From Agrobacterium larrymoorei (lineage in GTDB: Bacteria > Pseudomonadota > Alphaproteobacteria > Rhizobiales > Rhizobiaceae): a DNA stretch of 64,000 bases. Position numbers and translations under genes: made by a program. The stretch's first letter is position 1, and each line of letters opens with the position of its first letter. A model generated the notes under the pieces. That model was not told the DNA's origin and did not search any database. It worked only from the letters and a program-made list of their open reading frames with translations. Below are positions 1 to 7,004 of the stretch, piece after piece. The DNA lies in contig NZ_CP039692.1 of NCBI RefSeq assembly GCF_005145045.1, positions 372,001 to 436,000 on the forward strand. Direction: 5' to 3'.

Positions 1-403
1 GCAGGACGAATGTGTAGCCTTTGGCAACCGGCGGCGGAACGGGCGAAGGCGCAAGATGCGGAACCTTGGCTTCGGCAGCGACACCCGCAACGGCAATTGC
101 GCCCGGCACCAGCGCGGAGCCGATAATGACATCGGCCTTGTCGTCATTGGCAAAACGCCGCGCATTGGTCGTCGCCATGGAAGGGTCACCGGCGTCGTCC
201 AGCAGAATGACCTTCAGAGGTTCGCCAGCGATTTCCTTTGGCCAGAGTTCGATGGAATTTTTCAGCGGAATGCCGAGTGCCGCCCCTGGACCCGTCGTCG
301 GGATGGTCACGCCGATGGTAATATCGGCAAGGGCTGGCACGGATGCCAGCGCCAGCGAAAGACCGGCAATCGCCCCGCGCAAGATAAACATATGCTTTTT
401 CAT
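1..403 (-). CDS. ABC transporter substrate-binding protein, LivJ type (3' end cut by the window)
   Basis: Only the first 134 codons are in the window; the gene continues past base 1. The start at 403 follows a clear GGGAGG ribosome site. Residues 1-26 form a signal peptide (basic start, hydrophobic core, ending PALA), after which the mature protein begins DITIGVTIPTTGPGAALG, the opening of type-1 periplasmic binding proteins for branched-chain amino acids and aromatic acids. DDAGDP and a later IGSALVPG segment also fit that fold. It is the last visible gene of the feruloyl-CoA operon, so aromatic-acid uptake (ferulate, coumarate or a breakdown product) is a reasonable inference; amino-acid uptake cannot be excluded. 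Confidence 0.85.
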   Translation of the reverse strand, partial: MKKHMFILRGAIAGLSLALASVPALADITIGVTIPTTGPGAALGIPLKNSIELWPKEIAGEPLKVILLDDAGDPSMATTNARRFANDDKADVIIGSALVPGAIAVAGVAAEAKVPHLAPSPVPPPVAKGYTFVL

Positions 404-434
404 GTCGTTCCTCCCGTTAATTAGAAGTGTCACG

Positions 435-2039
435 TCAGGACGCGCGCTTCTGCTCCCATTCTGAAGATTGCTTTGAAAATGCTTGCTGTGACGCGCTATC
501 GCAGCGAGGTAGAAGCCACTCTGCGACTGCCGCCCACGCCGCGCGCATGTAGTCGTCGGCCTTATAAAAGGCTTCATCCGGCGTCGCTTGCAGCGCCATC
601 ATCTCTTCGCTCGCCGCCAGAAAGGCTTTCAACGCTTCCGTTGACCGCGCACCGGGCAAAGCCGCAAGGTCCTGCTCAACACGCTCCCTGAAAATTGCCA
701 GCTCTCTTCCCTCGTCGCGCCACAGGCGGCGCGTCAGGAAATCGAGTGCCTGCATTCCCGTCGTGCCTTCATAGATCGACATGATGCGGCTATCGCGCAG
801 ATACTGCTCCAGCGGCCATTCCCGCGTATAGCCAGCCCCGCCCAGCACCTGAACGGCGCGGTTGGCGGTATCGAAGGCGATTTCGGCGCCGAAATTCTTC
901 ACCAGCGGCAGCATCCATGCGGCGAAATCCGCAGCCTTCTGCCGCTCTGTTTCATCGGTGGAAAGACGTGCCATATCCATCGTCACGGCAAGCTCCAGAA
1001 CGGCTGCACGCAATACTTCCGTCTGCTCCCGCAGACACTTCAATTGTCTGCGAACATCTGGATGCGTATTTATGCTGACAGCCACACGGTCCGCCGCACC
1101 GCCCTGCCGACGTTCGGCGGCATAGGCTTCGGCAATATCGGCAGCGGCTGAGGCGATGCCCAGTCCCTGACATCCGGTGGATAACCGCATGCGCTCAATC
1201 ATGGTGAAAAGCTGCGGAAGCCCTCGGCCTTCCTCACCAAGCAGAATCCCTTGCGACCCATCGAAACGCAGAACGCAGGTCGGAGAACCATGCAGGCCCA
1301 TCTTTTCCTCGATCCGCTCGACGGTGATCGAGTTTCGGGAATTGTTGAAACTATCTGGCACGAGAAAGAGGCTCAGCCCCTTCATGCCCGGCTCGTCACT
1401 GCTACGGGCCAGCAGGCAGTGGCCGATGCGCCGCGTAATGTCGTGATCGCCAAAGGATATCCAGCATTTCGTGCCGGTAATCTGCCATTGCCCATCAACC
1501 CTGCGGGCGCGGGTGCGAATGCGCCCGACATCCGAGCCCGCATCCGGCTCCGAAATACAGATCGTCGCCGACCATTCGCCACTTGCCAGTTTGGGCACCC
1601 ACTCCTCTATGACGGCGTTGGGGGCAATCTCGCTCAGAAGCACCGCAGCCGCGCGAGAAGACCCTGCCAGCATCATCAGCGAAACGCAGGCGCGCTCGAA
1701 CAAAGGCGCGCAGGCGGCCTGAAGTGTCAGGGGCAGTCCTTGCCCGCCGCAATCCTCGGGCAGATCGATGCCGAGCCAACCGGCATCCGCCAATTTTCGA
1801 TAGGCTTGCGGGAAACCGGAAGGTGTTTTGACACGCCCATCTATAAGCGAACAGCCTTGCCGGTCACCCATTGCATTAAGAGGTGCCAGTTCGGTTTCCG
1901 CGAACAATGCGGCCTGCCCGATAATCGTTTCCAGCGTCGTGTCATCGAGATCGGGATAAAAGGTGCGCACGGTCTGCCAGCCGGGGGTTGCCTCCAGCAG
2001 AGCAATGGTTCTTTCTGCCTGTTTCGCATAGCCCGACAT
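435..2039 (-). CDS. acyl-CoA dehydrogenase
   Basis: A 534-residue FAD-dependent acyl-CoA dehydrogenase. SEPDAGSDVG lies in the middle domain, and GGAGYTREWPLEQYLRDSR followed by YEGTTGMQALD gives the C-terminal domain with the Glu that normally acts as catalytic base. The start at 2039 (MSGYAK) is chosen because CGAGGTAG precedes it and it falls 4 bp after the upstream dehydrogenase stop; a longer frame to 2090 would overlap that gene. The extended C-terminus is typical of the larger AcdA-like subfamily. In a feruloyl-CoA operon a plausible job is desaturating phenylpropanoyl-CoA (dihydro-hydroxycinnamates) into hydroxycinnamoyl-CoA so saturated side chains can enter the pathway; this role is inferred. 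Confidence 0.9.
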   Translation of the reverse strand: MSGYAKQAERTIALLEATPGWQTVRTFYPDLDDTTLETIIGQAALFAETELAPLNAMGDRQGCSLIDGRVKTPSGFPQAYRKLADAGWLGIDLPEDCGGQGLPLTLQAACAPLFERACVSLMMLAGSSRAAAVLLSEIAPNAVIEEWVPKLASGEWSATICISEPDAGSDVGRIRTRARRVDGQWQITGTKCWISFGDHDITRRIGHCLLARSSDEPGMKGLSLFLVPDSFNNSRNSITVERIEEKMGLHGSPTCVLRFDGSQGILLGEEGRGLPQLFTMIERMRLSTGCQGLGIASAAADIAEAYAAERRQGGAADRVAVSINTHPDVRRQLKCLREQTEVLRAAVLELAVTMDMARLSTDETERQKAADFAAWMLPLVKNFGAEIAFDTANRAVQVLGGAGYTREWPLEQYLRDSRIMSIYEGTTGMQALDFLTRRLWRDEGRELAIFRERVEQDLAALPGARSTEALKAFLAASEEMMALQATPDEAFYKADDYMRAAWAAVAEWLLPRCDSASQQAFSKQSSEWEQKRAS

Positions 2040-2043
2040 CGCG

Positions 2044-2805
2044 CTACCTCGGCTGCATGCGGATCGCGCCATCCAGACGGATAACCTCACCGTTCACATA
2101 CTGGTTTTCGATCAGGTAGCGCACCGTATCGGCAAATTCAGCCGGAGCGCCCAGACGGGATGGATAGGGAATGGTTGCGGCGAGTGTGGTTTGCACTTCC
2201 GGCGGAAGCGTTTCGAGAAGAGGCGTCAGGAAAATGCCGGGCGCGACCGTGTTCACGCGGATGCCGAAGCGCGCAAGCTCACGCGCGGCAGGAAGCGCCA
2301 TGGAAACGATGCCTCCCTTGGACGCCGAATAGGCAACCTGCCCCACCTGCCCCTCGAAAGCCGCGACCGAAGCCGTGTTGACGATAACGCCGCGCGCCTT
2401 GTCCTCCCGCTCCGGCGCATTGACCATATGCGCGGCGGCAAGGCGCATCATGTTGAATGTGCCCACCAGATTGATTCGGATAACGCTATCGAAGGTCGAA
2501 AGCGGCATCGGGCCATCCTTGCCGAGAAGCCGTGCAGCTGTGCCGATACCGGCGCAGTTGACGAGAATGCGAAGGCCATCGCCTGCACCCGCGGCCTGTG
2601 CCATGGCCTTTTCGGCATCCGCTTCGCTGGTCACATCACCGGCAATGGCAATACCGCCGATCTCGTTTGCAACTTTGGCGGCGGCATCGCCGTCGCGGTC
2701 GAAGACATGAACAATCGCGCCCTTCTCCGCCAGCAATCTTGCCACCGCCTCGCCAAGCCCGGAGCCGCCTCCGGTTACGATTGCGCTCGATCCTTCGATC
2801 TTCAT
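2044..2805 (-). CDS. SDR-family 3-hydroxyacyl-CoA dehydrogenase
   Basis: A 253-residue classical short-chain dehydrogenase. TGGGSGLG near residue 11 binds NAD(P), FDRDG at the end of beta-2 favours NAD, NCAG follows, and the catalytic Ser-Tyr-Lys set is seen in NTASVAAF and YSASKGG. It resembles type II 3-hydroxyacyl-CoA dehydrogenases (HSD17B10-like). Its ATG overlaps the stop of feruloyl-CoA synthase by ATGA, so the two are translationally coupled. In the beta-oxidative hydroxycinnamate pathway of Agrobacterium fabrum, a phenylhydroxypropionyl-CoA dehydrogenase oxidises the beta-hydroxyl to a ketone; this gene fits that step by family and position. Confidence 0.9.
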   Translation of the reverse strand: MKIEGSSAIVTGGGSGLGEAVARLLAEKGAIVHVFDRDGDAAAKVANEIGGIAIAGDVTSEADAEKAMAQAAGAGDGLRILVNCAGIGTAARLLGKDGPMPLSTFDSVIRINLVGTFNMMRLAAAHMVNAPEREDKARGVIVNTASVAAFEGQVGQVAYSASKGGIVSMALPAARELARFGIRVNTVAPGIFLTPLLETLPPEVQTTLAATIPYPSRLGAPAEFADTVRYLIENQYVNGEVIRLDGAIRMQPR

Positions 2806-4658
2806 GCCGCAACTTCCTTTTCCACTCGAATGACATCGGAAGAGCCAGCGTAAAGCCGCTCCACCAATTCCGGCCGTTGCGACAGCACCGCGCGCTGGTT
2901 CAGTGAGCCCTTGTCGGTGATTTCACCGCGTTCGAAACGTGGCGCTTCCTTCATGATCAGCAGGCGCATCACGCGTGTCGCCGAGCCCGTTGCCAGTCGT
3001 TGATGTTCTTTCAGCCTTTCCGCAAGCGCGGCCTGAACGACTGGATGATCCAACACGGCTTCATCGGAGAGCCCCGTGGCGGATGCGCCTATCACCTCCC
3101 GCAGCGCTGGAAGGAACGGCACGACCAGCGCTCCGAGTTCTTCCCGGTTTTCGCCGGTGATGACGGCATCTCGGATCAGCCCGCCGAAAATATCGACAAG
3201 ATGCGCGCGGAGCTTGCCCACGGCGACCCATGTTCCGGTTCGCAGCTTGAAGTTTTCCGCCGTGCGCCCATCGAAATAAAAGCCCTTGCGCGGGTCTCGA
3301 CCTACAGCAAACCGCACGGCATCGCCTATCTTGTAGAAACCTTCCTCATCGAAGGCCTGCTCGGTCAGCGTCTGATTTCGCCAGTAACCGGGCGTTATAT
3401 TGGGGCCTTTCAGCCGAAGCTCGAACTTGTCCTCAAAGGGCACGAGCTTCAGCGTGATGCCGGGTGCCGGCACGCCGATATTGCCCGGCGCTTCCTGAGG
3501 ATCAGTGCAATAGATGGAGAATGGCCCGGTCTCGGTTGAACCGAGGCCCGTTCCGAAGGGAATGCGCTCTCCGACCGTCTGTTCGGCAAGCCCATTCAAC
3601 GCATCCCACGTATGCTGCGCCATGCCGGCGCCCGCATACATCAACAGCTTGAGGTTCTTGAAAAAGTTCGCCCGCAAGGCTTCATCGGCCTGCATGGCGC
3701 GCACCAGCATCTCGTATCCGGCTGGCACGTTGAAATACCAAGTCGGTGAAATCTCGCGCAGATTGGCAATTGTTTTTTCCATCAACGCGGGGGATGGCTT
3801 GCCATCATCCAGATAGAAGGTGCCGCCATTATAAATGACGAGGTTGAAGACCTTGTTGCCGCTGGCCGTGTGGTTCCATGGACCCCAATCGATTATGACC
3901 GGCGGCTCATCCCGCAAAAATGCATAGCAGTTTGCCACCATTTCCTGATTGGCGCAGAGCATTCGCTGGGTTTGAATGACCGCCTTGGGGGAGCCGGTCG
4001 TGCCGGAGGTGAAGAGAAACTTTGCAACCGTATCTGGACCGACTTTTGCAAAGGCCTGATCGACCGCTTGCGTCGCCTCGCGGTCAAGCAAATCCGTGAA
4101 CGCCTGAGAATTGGGTCGATCTACGGGTACATTGCGAAGTGCAACGAGTGGAATATCAGCACCGAAAGCCTGATCCACCGCATCTCGCAGCTTCTCCCCA
4201 TCCGCCACAAAGACAAGGCCGGGCGTGATCTGATGAGCAATACTGGACAGCTTGCTGAAATCAGAGGAAAGCGTCGCGTAGCTTGGAGAAATGGCGGCAG
4301 ATGGAATGCCGACATGCTGTGCCGCAAGCGCAATCAACGCATGTTCGATGGAGTTATCGCCAAGAATGACGACAGGACGCTCCGGCCCAAGATCAAGGTC
4401 GAGCAGAACCTGCGCAATGCGACGGATATCCTCGAGCGCGGCCTTGTAGGTCAAGCGCCGCCAGCCATCGCCCTGGCGTTCTGCCATCCAGATCCGATCC
4501 GGAGCAACCTTTGCCCAGTGGACGAACCTGTCATTCAGTTTTGCCGGATAAGCGCCAAGCGAATCCTTGCGCCAGATCACGAATGATCCGTCTGCGCGCT
4601 CTTCCCAATCAAGCTCCGGCGTCCATAATTTGACGCGCTGAAACGCATTCTCGTTCAT
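2802..4658 (-). CDS. fcs: feruloyl-CoA synthase
   Basis: A 618-residue acyl-adenylate-forming enzyme that would activate ferulate, p-coumarate or caffeate to the CoA thioester with ATP. The AMP-binding loop FTSGTTGSPKAV lies near residue 215, and FGTGLGSTETGP is the adenine-binding motif. The length and the N-terminal TPELDWEERADGSFVIWRKDSLG match feruloyl-CoA synthases rather than generic fatty-acyl-CoA ligases. The start at 4658 follows GGGAGG. It heads the leftward operon and shares a 139-bp control region with the divergent hydratase. Substrate specificity is inferred from family resemblance and neighbours. Confidence 0.88.
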   Translation of the reverse strand: MNENAFQRVKLWTPELDWEERADGSFVIWRKDSLGAYPAKLNDRFVHWAKVAPDRIWMAERQGDGWRRLTYKAALEDIRRIAQVLLDLDLGPERPVVILGDNSIEHALIALAAQHVGIPSAAISPSYATLSSDFSKLSSIAHQITPGLVFVADGEKLRDAVDQAFGADIPLVALRNVPVDRPNSQAFTDLLDREATQAVDQAFAKVGPDTVAKFLFTSGTTGSPKAVIQTQRMLCANQEMVANCYAFLRDEPPVIIDWGPWNHTASGNKVFNLVIYNGGTFYLDDGKPSPALMEKTIANLREISPTWYFNVPAGYEMLVRAMQADEALRANFFKNLKLLMYAGAGMAQHTWDALNGLAEQTVGERIPFGTGLGSTETGPFSIYCTDPQEAPGNIGVPAPGITLKLVPFEDKFELRLKGPNITPGYWRNQTLTEQAFDEEGFYKIGDAVRFAVGRDPRKGFYFDGRTAENFKLRTGTWVAVGKLRAHLVDIFGGLIRDAVITGENREELGALVVPFLPALREVIGASATGLSDEAVLDHPVVQAALAERLKEHQRLATGSATRVMRLLIMKEAPRFERGEITDKGSLNQRAVLSQRPELVERLYAGSSDVIRVEKEVAA

Positions 4659-4797
4659 GACACCCTCCCAGACGTCAATCGCGTGAATCTAATAAGAGCC
4701 TTATCAGCTCCTCCCGAATTTTGTTTACAAGGAAACAATCTATCTGTAAACAATCAAATTACAGATGGCCAAAAGACTATGCGGGAGGAGCCGCGGC
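4659..4797. promoter_or_regulatory. divergent control region with inverted repeats, likely MarR operator
   Basis: This 139-bp gap must hold the promoters of both hydroxycinnamate operons. Two symmetric elements stand out: ATAAG-AGC-CTTAT at 4692-4704, and a perfect 9-bp pair, TTGTTTACA at 4721-4729 with TGTAAACAA at 4745-4753 (15-bp spacer). Inside the second lies another copy of the core, GGAAACAATC at 4731-4740. MarR-family repressors of hydroxycinnamate genes bind such palindromes and are released by hydroxycinnamoyl-CoA, and a marR gene lies 818 bp downstream. The link to that protein is inferred. Confidence 0.65.
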
Positions 4798-5589
4798 ATG
4801 GAGCAGACCCAGGCTGAGAACTTCGTAACTTATGAGCTGAAAGGCGAGATTGCGCTGGTAGGATTGAACCGACCGGCCAAACGCAACGCAATCAGCGACG
4901 CCTTTGTGGAAGGCATTGCCGATGCCGTTGCCCGCGCCGAAAAGGAGGCGAAAGCTGCCGTCATTTTCGGCCATGGCGACCACTTCTGCGCCGGTCTCGA
5001 TCTTGCAGAGCATGTGCAAAAAACGCCGATAGAAGGTGTTCGCGGCTCTCGCCGGTGGCACGCCGTTTTTGCCGGCATCGAACATGGTACAATTCCATGG
5101 ATTTCAGCACTTCATGGCGCCGTCATCGGTGGTGGTCTGGAGCTTGCCTCCTCCACTCACATTCGCGTGGCGGATAAAACAGCGTTTTTCGCGCTGCCAG
5201 AAGGCCAGCGCGGCATTTTCGTGGGCGGCGGCGGCTCTGTTCGCGTGGCCCGGCTCACAGGCGTTGCCCGGATGACCGATATGATGCTGACGGGTCGCGT
5301 CGTTTCTGCGGATGAAGCGGAGCGGTGGAACATCGCCCAATATGTCGTGGATGCGGGACAGGCTGTCGAAAAGGCTTTGGAGCTTGCGCAGAAGGCAGCC
5401 AGCAATGCCCAGATTTCTAACTACGCCGTGATAAACGCCTTGCCCCGCATTCAGGATATGGCAAAGGAAGACGGTCTTTTCGTCGAATCCTTCATCTCGT
5501 CCTTCACCGCAACCAGCCCGGAAGCCGAAGAGCGGCTTCGTGCGTTTCTGGAAAAGCGGGCGGGCAAGGTCAAGGCGCCCAGCGCTTAG
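4798..5589 (+). CDS. enoyl-CoA hydratase/isomerase family protein, likely hydroxycinnamoyl-CoA hydratase
   Basis: A 263-residue crotonase-fold protein. HFCAGLDL and HGAVIGGGLELASSTHIRVAD supply the two oxyanion-hole segments, with the Glu in GGGLELA. The start at 4798 follows GGGAGGAG at good spacing; an in-frame ATG at 4765 has no comparable site. Next to feruloyl-CoA synthase it most likely hydrates feruloyl-CoA to the beta-hydroxypropionyl-CoA. Whether it also performs the retro-aldol cleavage of classical Ech enzymes cannot be read from sequence, but the adjacent dehydrogenase argues for a hydratase-only, beta-oxidative route. First gene of the rightward operon. Confidence 0.85.
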   Translation: MEQTQAENFVTYELKGEIALVGLNRPAKRNAISDAFVEGIADAVARAEKEAKAAVIFGHGDHFCAGLDLAEHVQKTPIEGVRGSRRWHAVFAGIEHGTIPWISALHGAVIGGGLELASSTHIRVADKTAFFALPEGQRGIFVGGGGSVRVARLTGVARMTDMMLTGRVVSADEAERWNIAQYVVDAGQAVEKALELAQKAASNAQISNYAVINALPRIQDMAKEDGLFVESFISSFTATSPEAEERLRAFLEKRAGKVKAPSA

Positions 5590-5615
5590 AGTTTTCCGGC
5601 CAGAGAGAGCAAAAC

Positions 5616-6068
5616 ATGGACACTTTGATCCGCACCGCTGACAGCGTGAACATCGACCGGCTGTGGACGGCACCCGGTTTCCTGATCCGGCTGGCGCAGC
5701 TGAAAGTGTATGAGCAGTTTTTCTCGGAGGTTGGCGAACGTGGTTTGCGACCGGGCGAGTTTTCGGTCCTCTGGGTCATCAAGAATAATCCGGCCATTCG
5801 TCAAAGTATTCTCGGCCAAAGCCTGATGATCAAGCGCGCGCATATGACCAAGCTCATTCGCGCGCTGGAGGATCACGGGCTGGTTGCCCGCCATATTCCA
5901 GATGACGACCGCCGCGCCGTGGAGCTTACCTTGACGCCGGAAGGCCAGACGCAGGTCGAAGCTGCCGCCAAGTGGTTCTTCAGCTACGAGGACAGTATCG
6001 GCAGTTCTTTGGAAACGGCGGAGCGTCAGGAGCTTATCCGGCTGCTGCAGAAATTCATCGCGGGTTGA
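5616..6068 (+). CDS. MarR family transcriptional regulator (hydroxycinnamate repressor candidate)
   Basis: A 150-residue winged-helix regulator. LRPGEFSVLWVIKNNPAIRQSILGQSLMIKRAHMTKLIRALEDHG is the helix-turn-helix, and DDDRRAVELTLTPEG the wing, where the Asp-Asp-Arg-Arg pattern typical of MarR proteins is kept. It sits 26 bp after the hydratase gene and 24 bp before the amidohydrolase gene, so it is cotranscribed with them. By position it corresponds to the MarR repressor known in the Agrobacterium hydroxycinnamate cluster (HcaR), which responds to CoA thioesters; the symbol is withheld because identity with HcaR was not tested. Probable targets are the inverted repeats at 4692-4753. Confidence 0.88.
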   Translation: MDTLIRTADSVNIDRLWTAPGFLIRLAQLKVYEQFFSEVGERGLRPGEFSVLWVIKNNPAIRQSILGQSLMIKRAHMTKLIRALEDHGLVARHIPDDDRRAVELTLTPEGQTQVEAAAKWFFSYEDSIGSSLETAERQELIRLLQKFIAG

Positions 6069-6092
6069 AATCGCAAAATCAGGGAGGCGACC

Positions 6093-6968
6093 ATGAACAT
6101 CGATGAGCTCGTTGCCATCGACGTGCACACGCATGCGGAGGAACCATGCGGCTGCCAGCGGGATGACGGCTATCATGAGTTTCAGGCAGGTATGGCCCGT
6201 TATTTCAGAAACCCGGCAGGCGCGCAGGGCATGCTGCCAACGGTGCAGGAAACGGCCACCTATTATCGCGAACGCAAAATCGGCTGCGTGATCTTCCCTG
6301 TCGATGCGGAACGCGAAACCGGCTTTCGTCGCTATGACAATGAGGAAGTGGCAAAAATCGCTGCTGAAAACAGTGATATCATGATCCCCTTCGCTTCGAT
6401 TGACCCGGCCAAAGGCAAAACGGGTGCGAGGGAAGCGAGACGTCTGGTGCGCGAATTCGGGGTCAAGGGGTTCAAGTTTCACCCCACCATGCAGGGCTTT
6501 TTTCCCAACGACCGGATGGCTTATCCACTTTATGAAGCCATTCAGGACGAGGGTGCGATTGCGCTCTTCCACACCGGCCAGACGGGTGTCGGCTCAGGCC
6601 TGCGCGGCGGCATGGGAATGCGGCTGAAATACTCGAACCCGATCCATCTGGATGATGTCGCGGTCGATTTTCCCGATCTCCAGATCATCATGGCACACCC
6701 TGCCTTTCCCTGGCAGGAGGAAGCGCTTTCCGTCGCCACCCACAAGCCCAATGTCTACATCGACATGTCCGGCTGGTCGCCGAAGTATTTTCCGCCGATC
6801 CTCATCCAATATGCCAACACGCTGTTGAAGCATAAGATGCTGTTCGGTTCCGACTGGCCCGCAATCACGCCAGATCGCTGGCTGAGCGACTTCGAGAAGA
6901 TCGATATTCGTGACGAAGTACGGCCTCTCATCCTGAAGGAAAATGCTCGAAAGCTGTTCAAGCTCTGA
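6093..6968 (+). CDS. amidohydrolase-2 family metal-dependent hydrolase
   Basis: A 291-residue TIM-barrel enzyme of the amidohydrolase-2 family. IDVHTHAEEP near the N-terminus is the HxH metal site, GVKGFKFHP, AHPAFPWQEEAL and LFGSDWPA are further metal-binding strands, with the final Asp in GSDWP. Relatives include aromatic decarboxylases and hydrolases. It starts after GGGAGGCGACC and is the third gene of the ferulate operon. In the beta-oxidative route something must remove the two-carbon unit from the beta-keto thioester, releasing a vanillate-type product; this is the only unassigned enzyme here able to do such a hydrolytic C-C or thioester cleavage. That role is inference. Confidence 0.8.
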   Translation: MNIDELVAIDVHTHAEEPCGCQRDDGYHEFQAGMARYFRNPAGAQGMLPTVQETATYYRERKIGCVIFPVDAERETGFRRYDNEEVAKIAAENSDIMIPFASIDPAKGKTGAREARRLVREFGVKGFKFHPTMQGFFPNDRMAYPLYEAIQDEGAIALFHTGQTGVGSGLRGGMGMRLKYSNPIHLDDVAVDFPDLQIIMAHPAFPWQEEALSVATHKPNVYIDMSGWSPKYFPPILIQYANTLLKHKMLFGSDWPAITPDRWLSDFEKIDIRDEVRPLILKENARKLFKL

Positions 6969-6973
6969 GAGAA

Positions 6974-6994
6974 AGCGACGCCAGTGGCGTCGCT
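6974..6994. terminator. bidirectional hairpin between convergent genes
   Basis: AGCGACGCC (6974-6982) pairs perfectly with GGCGTCGCT (6986-6994) around a 3-base loop. It lies 6 bp after the amidohydrolase stop and 11 bp from the end of the convergent quiC gene. There is no long T run, so termination strength is uncertain. Confidence 0.65.
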
Positions 6995-7004
6995 CCTCTA
7001 TAGA

